DNA from: Gluconobacter vitians
GTDB taxonomy: Bacteria > Pseudomonadota > Alphaproteobacteria > Acetobacterales > Acetobacteraceae
DNA length: 64,000 bases
Direction of reading: 5' to 3'
Assembly (NCBI RefSeq): GCF_015244565.1
Contig: NZ_JABCQG010000010.1
Span: 1 to 64,000, forward strand
Part shown: positions 36,237 through 46,372 of the stretch, piece after piece
Position numbering within the stretch: position 1 is the stretch's first letter
Layout of the letters: each line of letters opens with the position of its first letter
Position numbers and translations under genes: made by a program
The notes under the pieces: generated by a model
The model's database searches: none
What the model was told of the DNA's origin: nothing
What the model saw: only the letters and a program-made list of their open reading frames with translations

Positions 36237-36749
36237 CTAGGCCGGTGTCTCCACCGTAATATGCGAGAGACCGGCTTTCAGAAATGCCCGCAGATCTTTC
36301 TCATCCAGAGCAATACAGCCCTCGGTATTGCCGCTGGCAGGTGGCAGATGGAGAAAGATCGCGGAACCCCGTCCCGACTCGGCCGGGGCATCGTTCCATC
36401 CCATCACAATGCAGAGATCATAAGCATGGTCGTCCCGCCACAGATTTTCGCAGGAAGCGGGGTGAGGGAGAGTAACGGCCCGGTTGTAGTCAGGATGGGT
36501 CGGATCGTCGCACCAGCCGTCATTGGGAGTGATAGGCTTAACAGGCAATCCGGCGCCGGAAACCGGGCGTAATGTGCGATCAGCACGATAGAGAATACGC
36601 CTGAGCGGCAGTTCCCCGACGGGAGTGCGGAGATCTCCCTCAGTCTTGTCAAGAGACAGACCGTACCGACCAATCAAAGCCGGAACGATTTCCCCCTGGA
36701 AGTGAAGAAAAGCGCGGTCTCCAGCGGTTTTCAAAATAGCTTTAGCCAT
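36237..36749 (-). CDS. YkuD-family L,D-transpeptidase, no signal peptide
   Basis: A 170-residue protein with a YkuD catalytic core: the histidine in AIFLHLPPAS (H134) and the nucleophile in TEGCIALDEKDLRAFL (C145). There is no recognisable signal peptide or membrane helix, although the substrate (peptidoglycan) is periplasmic. ATG 36749 is favoured by an AAAAGGAAA site; the frame is open to 36782. This short subgroup occurs in Alpha- and Betaproteobacteria; from memory, Gluconobacter uses a divergent YkuD enzyme for unusual 1,3-type crosslinks, and this protein could be that enzyme. That link is inference. Confidence 0.85.
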   Translation of the reverse strand: MAKAILKTAGDRAFLHFQGEIVPALIGRYGLSLDKTEGDLRTPVGELPLRRILYRADRTLRPVSGAGLPVKPITPNDGWCDDPTHPDYNRAVTLPHPASCENLWRDDHAYDLCIVMGWNDAPAESGRGSAIFLHLPPASGNTEGCIALDEKDLRAFLKAGLSHITVETPA

Positions 36750-36909
36750 AATCCTGTTTCCTTTTGCCGCTGTCCTTGCCATAGTCTGCCCACAGACATT
36801 CTGTACTTTCCTTACTCGCAGGAGAGGGAAGTCTGGATGTTCGAGTTACGAACGCCGATCTTTGCGGATGTGACTTCTTTTCCGTCGTGATAGAACGAGA
36901 CAGGTTACT

Positions 36910-37644
36910 ATGGCAGGTCCCCGCCCCATCCTGATTGTAGACGATGATGATACACTGCGTCGTCTGCTGGCCGAGCAGCTTCAGCACGGTGGCGAGTTGG
37001 AGGCTGTCGAGGCAACCTCCGTCGCTACGGCCCGTGAGCTTCTTGCCAAGCCCGGCGCCCGATATGACGCCATGCTGCTGGACATCACCCTTCCGGACGG
37101 TGACGGCCGCGACTTCTGTGCCGAATTGCGACGTGAAGGCGTCCGCATGCCGATCATCATCCTGACCGGCTCTGATGACGAGCATGATGTCGTACGCGGT
37201 CTGGACGCCGGCGCGAATGACTATGTCGCCAAGCCGTTCCGGATCGGAGAACTTCTGGCCCGTCTTCGCGCCCAGCTCCGGATTTTCGAAAACAGCGAAG
37301 ACGCCGTGTTCGAAATCGGTCCGTATGCATTCCGCCCTTCTGCCAAGCTTCTGGTCGAAACCGCCCGTAACCGCCGGATCCGTCTGACGGAGAAGGAAGC
37401 GGCGATCCTGAAGTATCTTTACCGTGCAGGTCAGCGGCCGGTGGCACGTCAGGTTCTCCTGAACGAGGTCTGGGGCTACAACGCCGCAGTGACCACCCAC
37501 ACACTTGAGACGCATATCTACCGTCTGCGCCAGAAGATCGAGCCCGATCCGGCCCGCACGTCACTGCTGATTACGGAAGGGGGCGGTTATCGTCTCGATC
37601 CGGAAGGACGTGGTGTCATCGGCTCCGACAGCCTGTCAGCCTGA
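36910..37644 (+). CDS. OmpR/PhoB-type response regulator (no kinase nearby)
   Basis: A 244-residue protein with a receiver domain (residues 5-125: acidic pocket IVDDDDTLRRL, phospho-acceptor D58 in MLLDITLPDGDG, conserved Thr in ILTGSDDEHD, Lys in YVAKPFRIGELLAR) and a winged-helix DNA-binding domain (about 140-240: LTEKEAAILKYLYRAGQRPV, then VWGYNAAVTTHTLETHIYRL). No histidine kinase gene is adjacent, so its partner is encoded elsewhere. It is single, followed by a hairpin that overlaps the stop codon, and converges on xthA. Confidence 0.92.
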   Translation: MAGPRPILIVDDDDTLRRLLAEQLQHGGELEAVEATSVATARELLAKPGARYDAMLLDITLPDGDGRDFCAELRREGVRMPIIILTGSDDEHDVVRGLDAGANDYVAKPFRIGELLARLRAQLRIFENSEDAVFEIGPYAFRPSAKLLVETARNRRIRLTEKEAAILKYLYRAGQRPVARQVLLNEVWGYNAAVTTHTLETHIYRLRQKIEPDPARTSLLITEGGGYRLDPEGRGVIGSDSLSA

Positions 37645-37655
37645 AAGCTGACAGG
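37632..37655 (+). terminator. Hairpin at the response regulator stop
   Basis: CCTGTCAGC (37632-37640) pairs with GCTGACAGG (37647-37655) around CTGAAA, which contains the TGA stop. No T-run follows. It lies between convergent genes and may reduce read-through. Confidence 0.35.
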
Positions 37656-37667
37656 ACAGGTTCCAGT

Positions 37668-38465
37668 TCAGGCTGGATCAAAATCCAGCACGACCGGGAC
37701 GTGATCGGACGGGCTTTCCCAGTCGCGCACGTCCCGCAGGATCCGGACATTACGCAGACCCGGCATAAGGTCGGGCGTCATCCAGACATGATCCAGCCGC
37801 CGTCCGCGGTTGGACTTCTTCCAGTCCCTGTTGCGGTATGACCACCACGTATAGAGCTTTTCGGGCTCTGGCGTGATTGTCCGCATGGCATCCTGAAATC
37901 CCGTTGCCATCCAGGCCTTGAGACGTTCGATCTCGGGTGGCGTGTGGCTAATGATTTTCAGAAGCTGTTTGTGACTCCACACATCATGCTCCAGTGGCGC
38001 GATATTGAGGTCGCCAACCAGAATGCTGCGGGCAGGCGGGGTGCCGGTGAACCAGCCGGTGGCCTCGTCCACGAAGGCGAGCTTGTGGGCAAATTTTTCG
38101 TTTTCTTCGGGATCGGGAACATCCCCACCTGCCGGCACATAGAAATCATGCAGCAGGATCGGACCAGCCGGCGTGGAGATGCGGGCCGCTACATGGCGAC
38201 AGTCGGAACGGCTGCACCAGTCCGGCATGTCGGCGACACTCTGTAGCGGGTGCCGCGACAGGATCGCCACGCCATTATAACCCTTCATGCCTTTATAGAC
38301 CTGATGAGGCAGACCCATTTCCGTCAGGGTCTGGGCTGGAAAGAGGGGGTCCGGGACTTTCGTTTCCTGCAGACAGACGATGTCCGGGTTTTCCTGTTCG
38401 ACGATCTGCTTCAGCAGAGGCAGCCTGAGTCGGAGGGAATTGATGTTCCATGTAATAAGACGCAT
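37668..38465 (-). CDS. xthA: Exodeoxyribonuclease III
   Basis: A 265-residue AP endonuclease/3' exonuclease of the ExoIII family. It begins MRLITWNINSLRLRLPLL and shows the metal glutamate in IVCLQETKVPDP (near 35), ILVGDLNIAPLEHD with the conserved Asp and Asn, and the ending RRLDHVWMTPDL with SPSDHVPVVLDF. ATG 38465 gives the canonical N-terminus; a longer open frame to 38753 would overlap the divergent dipeptidase gene and is not used. It acts in base excision repair. Confidence 0.95.
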   Translation of the reverse strand: MRLITWNINSLRLRLPLLKQIVEQENPDIVCLQETKVPDPLFPAQTLTEMGLPHQVYKGMKGYNGVAILSRHPLQSVADMPDWCSRSDCRHVAARISTPAGPILLHDFYVPAGGDVPDPEENEKFAHKLAFVDEATGWFTGTPPARSILVGDLNIAPLEHDVWSHKQLLKIISHTPPEIERLKAWMATGFQDAMRTITPEPEKLYTWWSYRNRDWKKSNRGRRLDHVWMTPDLMPGLRNVRILRDVRDWESPSDHVPVVLDFDPA

Positions 38466-38548
38466 GGACAAAAGGGATCGACCGGATCGGTCGTTTTGAC
38501 AAGCGCCCTCTTGCGCATGAGGCGTTCCCGTCCGATCTAGAACAAACC

Positions 38549-39547
38549 ATGACTGATCTTCACGACACGCTCCTGACGCTTGATTCGCATATCGATATTC
38601 CCTGGCCAGACCGGCAGGATGCCTGGGCGGAGGAAACCTCCCGGCAGGTAAATGTCCCCAAGACGCGCAAGGGCGGTCTGCGGGCAGTCTGCCTCGCTGC
38701 CTATATCCCGCAGGGTTCGCGCGACGACGCCGGGCATGATGAGGGCTGGTCACGGGTTCAGGCCATGCTGGACGTGATCTCCGGTCTCGAAGGCGGGCAG
38801 GGCGTTCGTGTGTGCCGGACTGCTGCAGACGTGCGGGCCGCTTATGAGGCAGATGATTTGGCTGTCATTCCTGCGATCGAGAACGGACATGCTCTTGGTG
38901 GCCAGCCCAAGCGGATTGCTGAACTCGCCCGCAAATATGGTGTGCGGTACATGACGCTCACCCATAACGGGCATAACGCGCTGGCCGACGCCGCCATCCC
39001 CCGCAAGGATCTGAACGATAGCGAAACCCTTCATGAGGGACTGTCGGAGCTGGGGCGTGAGGCTATCGCCGAAATGAACCGTTCTGGCGTTCTGGTTGAT
39101 GTGTCCCACGCGGCCAAGTCAACCATGATGCAGGCCACCGAAGTCTCGACCACGCCAGTTTTCGCCAGTCATTCCTGCGCACGCGCCCTGTGCGATCATC
39201 CGCGCAATCTGGATGACGAACAGCTTGATCGACTGAAAGAAACAGGCGGCCTGATTCAGGTGACGGCCATGGGCTCATTCCTGAAAAAAGGCGGGGGCGG
39301 AACCGTCGAAGATCTGGTCCGCCATGTCTCGTACATTGCAGACCGGATCGGCGTGGAGCATGTCGGCATCTCCTCCGATTTCGACGGCGGCGGCGGGATC
39401 CCGGGTTGGAGAGACGCGACTGAAACAGCAAATGTCACGCACGCTCTTCAGTCCGCCGGCTTCAGTGACAAGGACATTGCTGCCATCTGGGGTGGTAACA
39501 TGCTGCGCCTGCTGGAGACTGCCGAGAAGGCAGCGACACAGGCCTGA
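38549..39547 (+). CDS. M19 (renal dipeptidase-like) membrane dipeptidase family protein
   Basis: A 332-residue amidohydrolase-fold metallopeptidase. Metal ligands are visible in LDSHIDIPWPDRQ (HxD), the bridging glutamate in VIPAIENGHALGG (near 112), VDVSHAAKSTM and FASHSCARALCDHPRN. HVGISSDFDGGGG near the C-terminus carries the catalytic-site Asp. There is no signal peptide, so the protein is likely cytoplasmic. M19 enzymes cleave dipeptides, often with D-residues; the substrate is not known. It is divergent from xthA with 83 bp between. Confidence 0.9.
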   Translation: MTDLHDTLLTLDSHIDIPWPDRQDAWAEETSRQVNVPKTRKGGLRAVCLAAYIPQGSRDDAGHDEGWSRVQAMLDVISGLEGGQGVRVCRTAADVRAAYEADDLAVIPAIENGHALGGQPKRIAELARKYGVRYMTLTHNGHNALADAAIPRKDLNDSETLHEGLSELGREAIAEMNRSGVLVDVSHAAKSTMMQATEVSTTPVFASHSCARALCDHPRNLDDEQLDRLKETGGLIQVTAMGSFLKKGGGGTVEDLVRHVSYIADRIGVEHVGISSDFDGGGGIPGWRDATETANVTHALQSAGFSDKDIAAIWGGNMLRLLETAEKAATQA

Positions 39548-39861
39548 TCAGGGCGGGATGGAGTATTCCTTCTGCCTTTCGAAAGAATAGAACATGATCA
39601 TGGTGGAGGAAAGAGGAGCCGGTTCGTCCACCATGATCCGCTGACATGTTCTGGGACTGCCTTACGGTCGCTCTTTGTCTCCAGAGTGAAGCTGACACTC
39701 CGGGAACGAAAGCAAGATGCAAGCGTTTTCAATGACTTGCAAAACATGATTAAAAATTGGGCAATCTGATGGCAGGTCTGGCAAACCGGGGGTTTCATGA
39801 TTCTGTCACGGAGCAGCCCACAGACTTTTCCACAGGTTCAGTGGATGACTGAAGAAGCCGA
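39548..39861. other. Non-coding stretch before uvrC with a long inverted repeat
   Basis: I see no gene in these 314 bases. The main structure is an inverted repeat: GATCATGGTGGA (39596-39607) with TCCACCATGATC (39627-39638), extended by AACATG (39591-39596) and CATGTT (39645-39650) around a 6-nt bulge. The second half is AT-richer (39720-39790) and probably holds the uvrC promoter. No GTTC-N7-GTTC box is visible. Confidence 0.5.
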
Positions 39862-41799
39862 ATGACCGACCTTCCTCCACACGACATCGACCCTGCGAGC
39901 GATCATGCCGAACCCGTTGTTCCTGCACAAAAAAAGCAGGGCGTGGAAGCTATCCGGGAAGCGCTGAAGACCATTCCCTACAGCCCTGGCGTGTATCGCA
40001 TGCTGAGTGCCAAGGGTGAGGTTCTCTATGTTGGCAAGGCGCTGAGCCTGAAGAAGCGCGTGTCGTCCTATACCCGCCTCAACCAGCTGCCGGAGCGACT
40101 GCGGCGCATGGTGTCGATGACCGTCTCGATGGAGATCGTCATCACGCGGACGGAAGCGGACGCCCTGCTTCTGGAAGCCAATTACATCAAGCGGATGAAG
40201 CCGCGCTTCAACATCCTGCTGCGCGATGACAAGAGCTATCCATGGCTGATGCTGACGGAGAACCATGAGTTTCCGCAGATCACCAAGCAGCGCGGCAAGC
40301 CGGTCAAGGGCGCGACATACTGGGGACCGTTTGCGAATGCCTGGGCCGTCAATCAGACGCTAAATCTGGTGCAGCGCAGCTTTCTGCTGCGATCCTGCTC
40401 GGATGCCGTCCTGAACAGCAGGACGCGGCCATGCCTGCTGTACCAGATCAAGCGCTGCTCCGCGCCCTGTGTGGATCGGATTTCCAAGACGGATTATGCC
40501 GAACTGGTCAGCGAGGCGCGGCAGTTCCTGTCGGGCCATAGCACCGAGTTGCAGCAGCGTCTGGCGGCAGAAATGGAGCAGGCCTCGCAGGACATGAACT
40601 ACGAGCGCGCCGCTGCGATCCGTGACAGGATCCGCGGATTTGCCAGCATTCAGGGCTCCAGCACAATCAATCCGTCCACGATCAATGATGCCGACATCAT
40701 GACGATCTGGCAGGAAGCCGGCCAGAGCTGCATTCAGGTCTTCTTCATCCGTGGCGGCCGGAATAACGGCAATCGGGCGTTTTATCCGGCACATCTGGAG
40801 GAAGAGAGCGCGGCAGACGTGCTGTCAGCCTTCATGATCCAGTTCTATGACAACAAGCCGCCGCCGCCGACAGTCCTCGTAAATTGCGAAATTCCTGAAC
40901 TGAAACTTGTCGAAGAGGCGCTCAGCATCCGGCGAGGACAGAAGGTCGAAATCCTGAGACCCCAGCGCGGCGAGAAGAAAGATGTCGTCGAGCATGCAGC
41001 GCTCAACGCCCGCGAAGCGCTGGAGCGGAAACTGGCGGAGAATACCGGGCAGCGCAAACTGCTCGAAGGTGTGGCCGAGGTCTTTGGGCTGCCGGAAACG
41101 CCCCAGCGGATCGAGACCTACGATAACTCCCATATCATGGGACAGGCGCCTTACGGTGTCATGGTTGTGGGTGGGCCGGAAGGATTCAACAAACGCGCCT
41201 ATCGCAAATACAGCATCAAGGGCCCGGTCACGCCTGGAGACGATTTCGGCATGATGCGGGAAGTGATGGAGCGCCGGTTCGGACGACGCCCCGAAAACGG
41301 AGAGCGCCCCGAGGACTGGCCGGATCTGCTCCTCATTGACGGTGGTCTCGGGCAGTTCAACGCGGTGCGGGCCGTTCTCGCCGATATGGGCGTGACCGGC
41401 ATTCCGATTGTCGCCATCGCCAAGGGGCCGGACCGGGACGCGGGACGGGAGTGGTTCTTCACGGAGACAAAGCCGCCGTTCCAGCTGCCGCCGCGTGATC
41501 CCGTGCTTTACTATCTGCAGCGTCTGCGTGACGAGGCCCACAGATTCGCAATCACGACGCACAGAGCAGGGCGATCCAAGGGGTTACGAAGCTCGGAGCT
41601 GGACGACGTCCCGGGAATCGGAGCTGCACGGAAAAAAGCACTGCTCAATCATTTCGGCTCGGCGAAATCGGTCAGGCAGGCCAGTCTGGAGGAACTGGAA
41701 AATGCGCCGGGCATCAGTTCCGGCACGGCGACCGCGATCTACGGGCATTTTCACCCGGAATGGGTCCAGAAAGCTTCGGTTGACGATCGCAGCCATTAG
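39862..41799 (+). CDS. uvrC: Excinuclease ABC subunit C
   Basis: UvrC makes both incisions in nucleotide excision repair. The 645-residue protein has the GIY-YIG nuclease (residues about 40-115: [20 protein letters not shown]), a cysteine-containing linker, a UVR motif that binds UvrB ([17 protein letters not shown], near 250), the RNase H-like 5' nuclease ([17 protein letters not shown], then [13 protein letters not shown]) and C-terminal tandem helix-hairpin-helix motifs ([19 protein letters not shown]). The first 30 residues are a variable extension. Despite its repair role it shows no LexA box. Confidence 0.97.
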   Translation: MTDLPPHDIDPASDHAEPVVPAQKKQGVEAIREALKTIPYSPGVYRMLSAKGEVLYVGKALSLKKRVSSYTRLNQLPERLRRMVSMTVSMEIVITRTEADALLLEANYIKRMKPRFNILLRDDKSYPWLMLTENHEFPQITKQRGKPVKGATYWGPFANAWAVNQTLNLVQRSFLLRSCSDAVLNSRTRPCLLYQIKRCSAPCVDRISKTDYAELVSEARQFLSGHSTELQQRLAAEMEQASQDMNYERAAAIRDRIRGFASIQGSSTINPSTINDADIMTIWQEAGQSCIQVFFIRGGRNNGNRAFYPAHLEEESAADVLSAFMIQFYDNKPPPPTVLVNCEIPELKLVEEALSIRRGQKVEILRPQRGEKKDVVEHAALNAREALERKLAENTGQRKLLEGVAEVFGLPETPQRIETYDNSHIMGQAPYGVMVVGGPEGFNKRAYRKYSIKGPVTPGDDFGMMREVMERRFGRRPENGERPEDWPDLLLIDGGLGQFNAVRAVLADMGVTGIPIVAIAKGPDRDAGREWFFTETKPPFQLPPRDPVLYYLQRLRDEAHRFAITTHRAGRSKGLRSSELDDVPGIGAARKKALLNHFGSAKSVRQASLEELENAPGISSGTATAIYGHFHPEWVQKASVDDRSH

Positions 41800-41889
41800 A
41801 ACGTCTGTCAGGATTTACACGAAAAATACATCTTTGGCGGACACATTGGCGCATACCGGAGAGACGGAAACTGTTCTAGACTGGCCACG

Positions 41890-42492
41890 ATGCTGACAGA
41901 TCTGCCAAACATTCTGACACTGCTGCGTATCGCGTCCATTCCCGTACTGGTCGTGCTGCTCTCCGTGCATTCGCCGACTGCGAACGTGATTGCCTGCGTG
42001 GTCTACACGGCCGCGTGCATCACGGACTATCTTGACGGGGCCCTGGCACGTCGCTGGCATCAGCTTTCCGAACTTGGCCGGATGATGGACCCCATCGCCG
42101 ACAAGCTTCTGGTCGGCTCGCTCCTGCTAGCTCTGGCCGGCCTCACACAGCTTCCGGTCTTCTCGCTTTATGCGGGCATCATCATCATGGTCCGGGAAAT
42201 CCTGGTCAGCGGTCTGCGGGAATACATGGCGTCCCAGCGGGAAACGCTGCCATCGACGCGGCTTGCGAAATGGAAGACCGGCATCCAGATGGTCGCCATC
42301 GGATTCCTGATCGGTGGAGATGGCGCGGCCGGAATGCTGGGTCTCTCCTTCCTGCCCGCCAGCCTGATCGGCGGGATCCTGCTCTGGTTCTCGGTCATTC
42401 CGACCGTCATCAGCGGCTGGGGTTATCTGACTGCGGGGCTGACCCGCATCATGGCGGGACAAACCCGTAAATCATCCAAAATCAGCTTCTGA
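41890..42492 (+). CDS. pgsA: CDP-diacylglycerol-glycerol-3-phosphate 3-phosphatidyltransferase
   Basis: PgsA makes phosphatidylglycerol phosphate, the precursor of PG and cardiolipin. The 200-residue membrane protein has about five helices and the intact CDP-alcohol phosphotransferase signature D-x2-DG-x2-AR-x8-G-x3-D-x3-D, read here as DYLDGALARRWHQL followed by SELGRMMDPIADK (residues about 46-72). N-terminal LPNILTLLRI is typical. uvrC-pgsA adjacency is conserved in many bacteria; the gap here is 90 bp. Confidence 0.95.
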   Translation: MLTDLPNILTLLRIASIPVLVVLLSVHSPTANVIACVVYTAACITDYLDGALARRWHQLSELGRMMDPIADKLLVGSLLLALAGLTQLPVFSLYAGIIIMVREILVSGLREYMASQRETLPSTRLAKWKTGIQMVAIGFLIGGDGAAGMLGLSFLPASLIGGILLWFSVIPTVISGWGYLTAGLTRIMAGQTRKSSKISF

Positions 42493-42562
42493 TGTCTTCC
42501 GAAGGAAGAATTGTTGCTGTGTTTGACTGTCTTCATCTGGCGCTCCGTTACAAGGACCGCTA

Positions 42563-42581
42563 AAGGTCATTTATTGACCTT
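42563..42581. promoter_or_regulatory. Palindrome just before the lipoprotein ribosome-binding site
   Basis: AAGGTCA (42563-42569) and TGACCTT (42575-42581) are perfect inverted repeats around TTTAT, ending four bases before the GGGAG ribosome-binding site. It may be an operator or an mRNA hairpin affecting translation of the lipoprotein gene. Confidence 0.3.
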
Positions 42582-42594
42582 GTGGGAGTAAGAA

Positions 42595-43200
42595 ATGCGG
42601 AAGGCCGCTCTGCTGGCACTACCTCTCGCTCTGAGCGGCTGTTCAGGCATGGGCAAGTATATCCAGGACACAATGTTATGGACCGCGCTCGATAATCCAA
42701 ATGGACCCCATGGTGACAGTGAGAACATTCACCGTGCACGTGGTGAGAAGTTCGCCGAAACACCGATTTTCCCCGAGAGCGGCAACATCTGGCCAGGCCC
42801 TCCACAGCCACTTCCGACCCTCAAGGACGTCGAGAACCCCAACAGTACGTTCAGTCACGCCCTGGGCGATCCGGCGACCTATTTCGGTGGTGCGGCGCTT
42901 GACGAAAACTTCATGGGTGGCATCGGCAGCAAGGGCGCCCTGGGGGCATCCGGTCCCCAGTTGAAGCAGGGACAGAGCATGTCGGTCGGCGAAAGTGTCG
43001 ATATGCACCAGGGCGTGAGCAGCGACCGCAGCCACGTCATTCCAACGCTTCCATCTTCCGTTCCCGACAGCGCCGGGCATTTCCTGAACAAGAATCCGAG
43101 CAAGACCATCGTCATTCCGAACGGAGACGGCACGAGTACGCTGATCGCTCCGGATGGAAGCGTGAAGGTCGTCCGCGGCGTACCCGCGGTTCCGAAATAA
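42595..43200 (+). CDS. Predicted lipoprotein, unknown function
   Basis: A 201-residue protein with a short lipoprotein signal (RKAALLALPLALSGC, lipidated C16). The mature part is Gly/Pro/Ser/Asn-rich and apparently extended, with IWPGPPQPLPTLKDVENPN near residue 65-83 and a C-terminal block VIPNGDGTSTLIAPDGSV that looks like a small beta unit. I recognise no family. A GGGAG site precedes the ATG, and a hairpin terminator follows the stop. Confidence 0.75.
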   Translation: MRKAALLALPLALSGCSGMGKYIQDTMLWTALDNPNGPHGDSENIHRARGEKFAETPIFPESGNIWPGPPQPLPTLKDVENPNSTFSHALGDPATYFGGAALDENFMGGIGSKGALGASGPQLKQGQSMSVGESVDMHQGVSSDRSHVIPTLPSSVPDSAGHFLNKNPSKTIVIPNGDGTSTLIAPDGSVKVVRGVPAVPK

Positions 43201-43209
43201 ACCGGTGAC

Positions 43210-43235
43210 TGGCGGCTTTCATAGCCGCCATTATT
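43210..43235 (+). terminator. Rho-independent terminator between the lipoprotein gene and lexA
   Basis: TGGCGGCT (43210-43217) pairs with AGCCGCCA (43223-43230), loop TTCAT, then TTATT. It serves the plus-strand lipoprotein gene and lies next to the convergent lexA end. Confidence 0.65.
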
Positions 43236-43248
43236 GTATGAGCCGCGC

Positions 43249-43965
43249 TTAATACTGCCGAAAAAGTGCGACCAGACGTCCCTGGATATGGACACGTTCC
43301 GCCGGGAAAATGCGGGTTTCGTAATCCCGGTTGGCGGCTTCCAGCGCAATCATCGAACCACGGCGCCGCAGTTTCTTGAGCGTCACTTCCTGTCCGTCGA
43401 TCAGGGCAACGATGATCTGTCCGTTTTCGGCCGTTTCCCGACGCCGGATGATGGCGATATCCCCATCCAGAATACCTGCCTCGATCATGGAATCGCCCGC
43501 AACCGTCAGGGCATAATGCTCGCCGGTCCCGAGCAGGGAAATCGGAACTTCGATCCAGTCACTGTCATCCTGCATGGCCTCAATCGGAAGACCGGCTGCA
43601 ATGCGACCATAAAGAGGAATGGTGACGGTCTGACGGTCATTGGCCACACTGGCCTCGGAGAAAGCCCCTTCAAGTTCCGTCTGGTGCTGACTGATGACAG
43701 CCGGGACAAATCCCGCTCCAGCAGACGAGGCGACAGGCGCTTCGGTTCCCATGTGAGGCAGACGCAGCACTTCAAGGGCACGGGCGCGATGATGGTGCCG
43801 GCGCAGGAAGCCACGCTCTTCCAGCGCAGAAATCAGGCGATGAATGCCGGACTTCGAACGCAGTTCAAGGGCGTCCTTCATTTCGTCGAATGAGGGGGAA
43901 TATCCCGTCCGGCGAAGATGATCATCGATATATAGCAAAAGCTGGTGCTGCTTGCGGGTCAGCAT
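43249..43965 (-). CDS. lexA: SOS regulator LexA
   Basis: LexA represses SOS genes until RecA filaments stimulate its self-cleavage. The 238-residue protein has an N-terminal winged helix ([20 protein letters not shown], then [20 protein letters not shown]), the cleavage site Ala-Gly in [12 protein letters not shown] (near 130), the nucleophilic serine in [14 protein letters not shown] and the general-base lysine in [16 protein letters not shown] 43965 gives the standard LexA start; the frame is open to 44025. Its promoter carries a perfect alphaproteobacterial SOS box, so it should be autoregulated. Confidence 0.96.
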   Translation of the reverse strand: MLTRKQHQLLLYIDDHLRRTGYSPSFDEMKDALELRSKSGIHRLISALEERGFLRRHHHRARALEVLRLPHMGTEAPVASSAGAGFVPAVISQHQTELEGAFSEASVANDRQTVTIPLYGRIAAGLPIEAMQDDSDWIEVPISLLGTGEHYALTVAGDSMIEAGILDGDIAIIRRRETAENGQIIVALIDGQEVTLKKLRRRGSMIALEAANRDYETRIFPAERVHIQGRLVALFRQY

Positions 43966-44034
43966 ACAGGCGCTCCCATGCGCCTCGGCGGAGGCAGGTC
44001 GAGAAAACTGCAGAATGAGACGCATCCTGCATTT

Positions 44035-44049
44035 GTTCCTTATAGGTTC
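44035..44049. promoter_or_regulatory. LexA operator (SOS box)
   Basis: GTTC-CTTATAG-GTTC matches the alphaproteobacterial LexA consensus GTTC-N7-GTTC exactly. The spacer is the lexA -10 box, so LexA binding would block its own promoter. Confidence 0.85.
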
Positions 44050-44067
44050 CTCTCTGTTGCCTCACAA
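44039..44067 (-). promoter_or_regulatory. lexA: Predicted lexA promoter
   Basis: On the minus strand TTGTGA (44062-44067), a 17-nt spacer and TATAAG (44039-44044) form a good sigma-70 promoter about 75 bp before the lexA ATG. The -10 box sits between the two half-sites of the SOS box. Confidence 0.65.
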
Positions 44068-44267
44068 GCAAAAGAGCAGGGGGTACACGGATGACTGATC
44101 AGATTTCCTGGCAGCGAAAGCCTTTGAAAACAGAGCAAAACTGCGAAATCGTGCGGGAAGCTCTTGACCTTTGAGGCACAAATCAGCATGGTGCGCCCAA
44201 TCTAGAGATCAACATGCTGCATCGACACCTTCGAGCGGCATCAGTATGGCGAAAGCCCGAGGGTATC

Positions 44268-44435
44268 ATGGGAAAGAGCAACGTTATTCAGATCCGGCTC
44301 GTTTCGTCAGCCGAAACCGGCTACTTCTACGTCACGAAGAAGAATGCCCGTTCCGCTACGGGAAAGATGGAAGTGCGCAAGTACGACCCGGTTGCACGCA
44401 AGCACGTCGTGTTCCGCGAAGCCAAGATCAAGTAA
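44268..44435 (+). CDS. rpmG: 50S ribosomal protein L33
   Basis: A 55-residue basic protein matching alphaproteobacterial L33 along its whole length: [37 protein letters not shown] and the ending [11 protein letters not shown]. It lacks the zinc-binding cysteine pairs of the C+ form. ATG 44268 follows a GAGGG site and gives the family length. It is a single gene followed by a strong terminator. Confidence 0.96.
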   Translation: MGKSNVIQIRLVSSAETGYFYVTKKNARSATGKMEVRKYDPVARKHVVFREAKIK

Positions 44436-44456
44436 GACTGTTCAGACAGTCTTCAT

Positions 44457-44485
44457 AAAAAAAGCGGCCTTTGGCCGCTTTTTTT
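44457..44485. terminator. Strong bidirectional rho-independent terminator after rpmG
   Basis: GCGGCC (44464-44469) and GGCCGC (44473-44478) around TTT are flanked by A7 (44457-44463) and T7 (44479-44485), so the A and T tracts can extend the stem. It terminates rpmG on the plus strand and ftsB on the minus strand. A weaker 7-bp hairpin (AAGACTG/CAGTCTT) lies just upstream. Confidence 0.92.
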
Positions 44486-44517
44486 GTGTCTGATGGAAAA
44501 GATTTCCTGACCACTGC

Positions 44518-44856
44518 TCAGAACAGCTTGTCATGCGGGCCGTAGGGGACAACCAGATCACCACTCCGCGTCAGGTTCATCGTGGCGCGGGCCCGTTCGT
44601 CCAGCATATCAGCGTCCAGCGCCTTTTCCTTGAGAGCAACGACACGACGACGCCAGACATTCTGTTCGTCTTCGGCGTCCTGTTTTGCCTGGACGGCATC
44701 TTTTTCAAGCTGCGCCTGTTCCTGATAGGCATGAATGCCATGCGCGCCGTGAAGCGCATTCCAACCGAAATAAACGGTCAGGGACAAGAAGAAAGCCGGA
44801 GGAGCCACGGCGCGGACACCACGCTTGATAAGTCGGACCAGTGTCACGTCGTGCAA
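44518..44856 (-). CDS. ftsB: FtsB/DivIC-type septum formation protein
   Basis: A 112-residue bitopic protein with a short cytoplasmic N-terminus, one membrane helix (about 19-36, PPAFFLSLTVYFGWNAL), a predicted coiled coil (about 42-85, with EKDAVQAKQDAEDEQNVW) and a C-terminal RARATMNLTRSGDLVVPY segment shared by FtsB/DivIC. It would act with FtsL and FtsQ at the division site. It lies 133 bp downstream of eno on the same strand, the usual eno-ftsB order in proteobacteria. Confidence 0.88.
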   Translation of the reverse strand: MHDVTLVRLIKRGVRAVAPPAFFLSLTVYFGWNALHGAHGIHAYQEQAQLEKDAVQAKQDAEDEQNVWRRRVVALKEKALDADMLDERARATMNLTRSGDLVVPYGPHDKLF

Positions 44857-44989
44857 ACTCCGTTCTGAATGACTGCGTCAGTCTATATCAGTCATCTGTG
44901 ACCAAACAATGAATGATACGGATATCTTTCATATCCTGGATAAGAAGACGGCCCAGTCTCACCAGGCAGACGGGGCCGTCTGGCAGAAC

Positions 44990-46330
<1,341 letters not shown>

Positions 46331-46372
46331 CTATTTCAAGTCTCAAAATCACGCCGTGAGGTCAACGACGAC

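Noticed and set aside
38466-38753. Long N-terminal extension of xthA
   Set aside because: It overlaps the divergent M19 dipeptidase gene, is Arg/Pro-rich shadow sequence, and the canonical exonuclease start MRLITWNINS lies at 38465.
39822-39840. A DnaA-box-like TTTTCCACA before uvrC
   Set aside because: It is a single copy with a mismatch to TTATCCACA, without an AT-rich unwinding region or replication genes nearby.
44091-44174. A 27-codon ORF in the lexA-rpmG gap
   Set aside because: It has no clear ribosome-binding site or recognisable sequence; chance is sufficient explanation.
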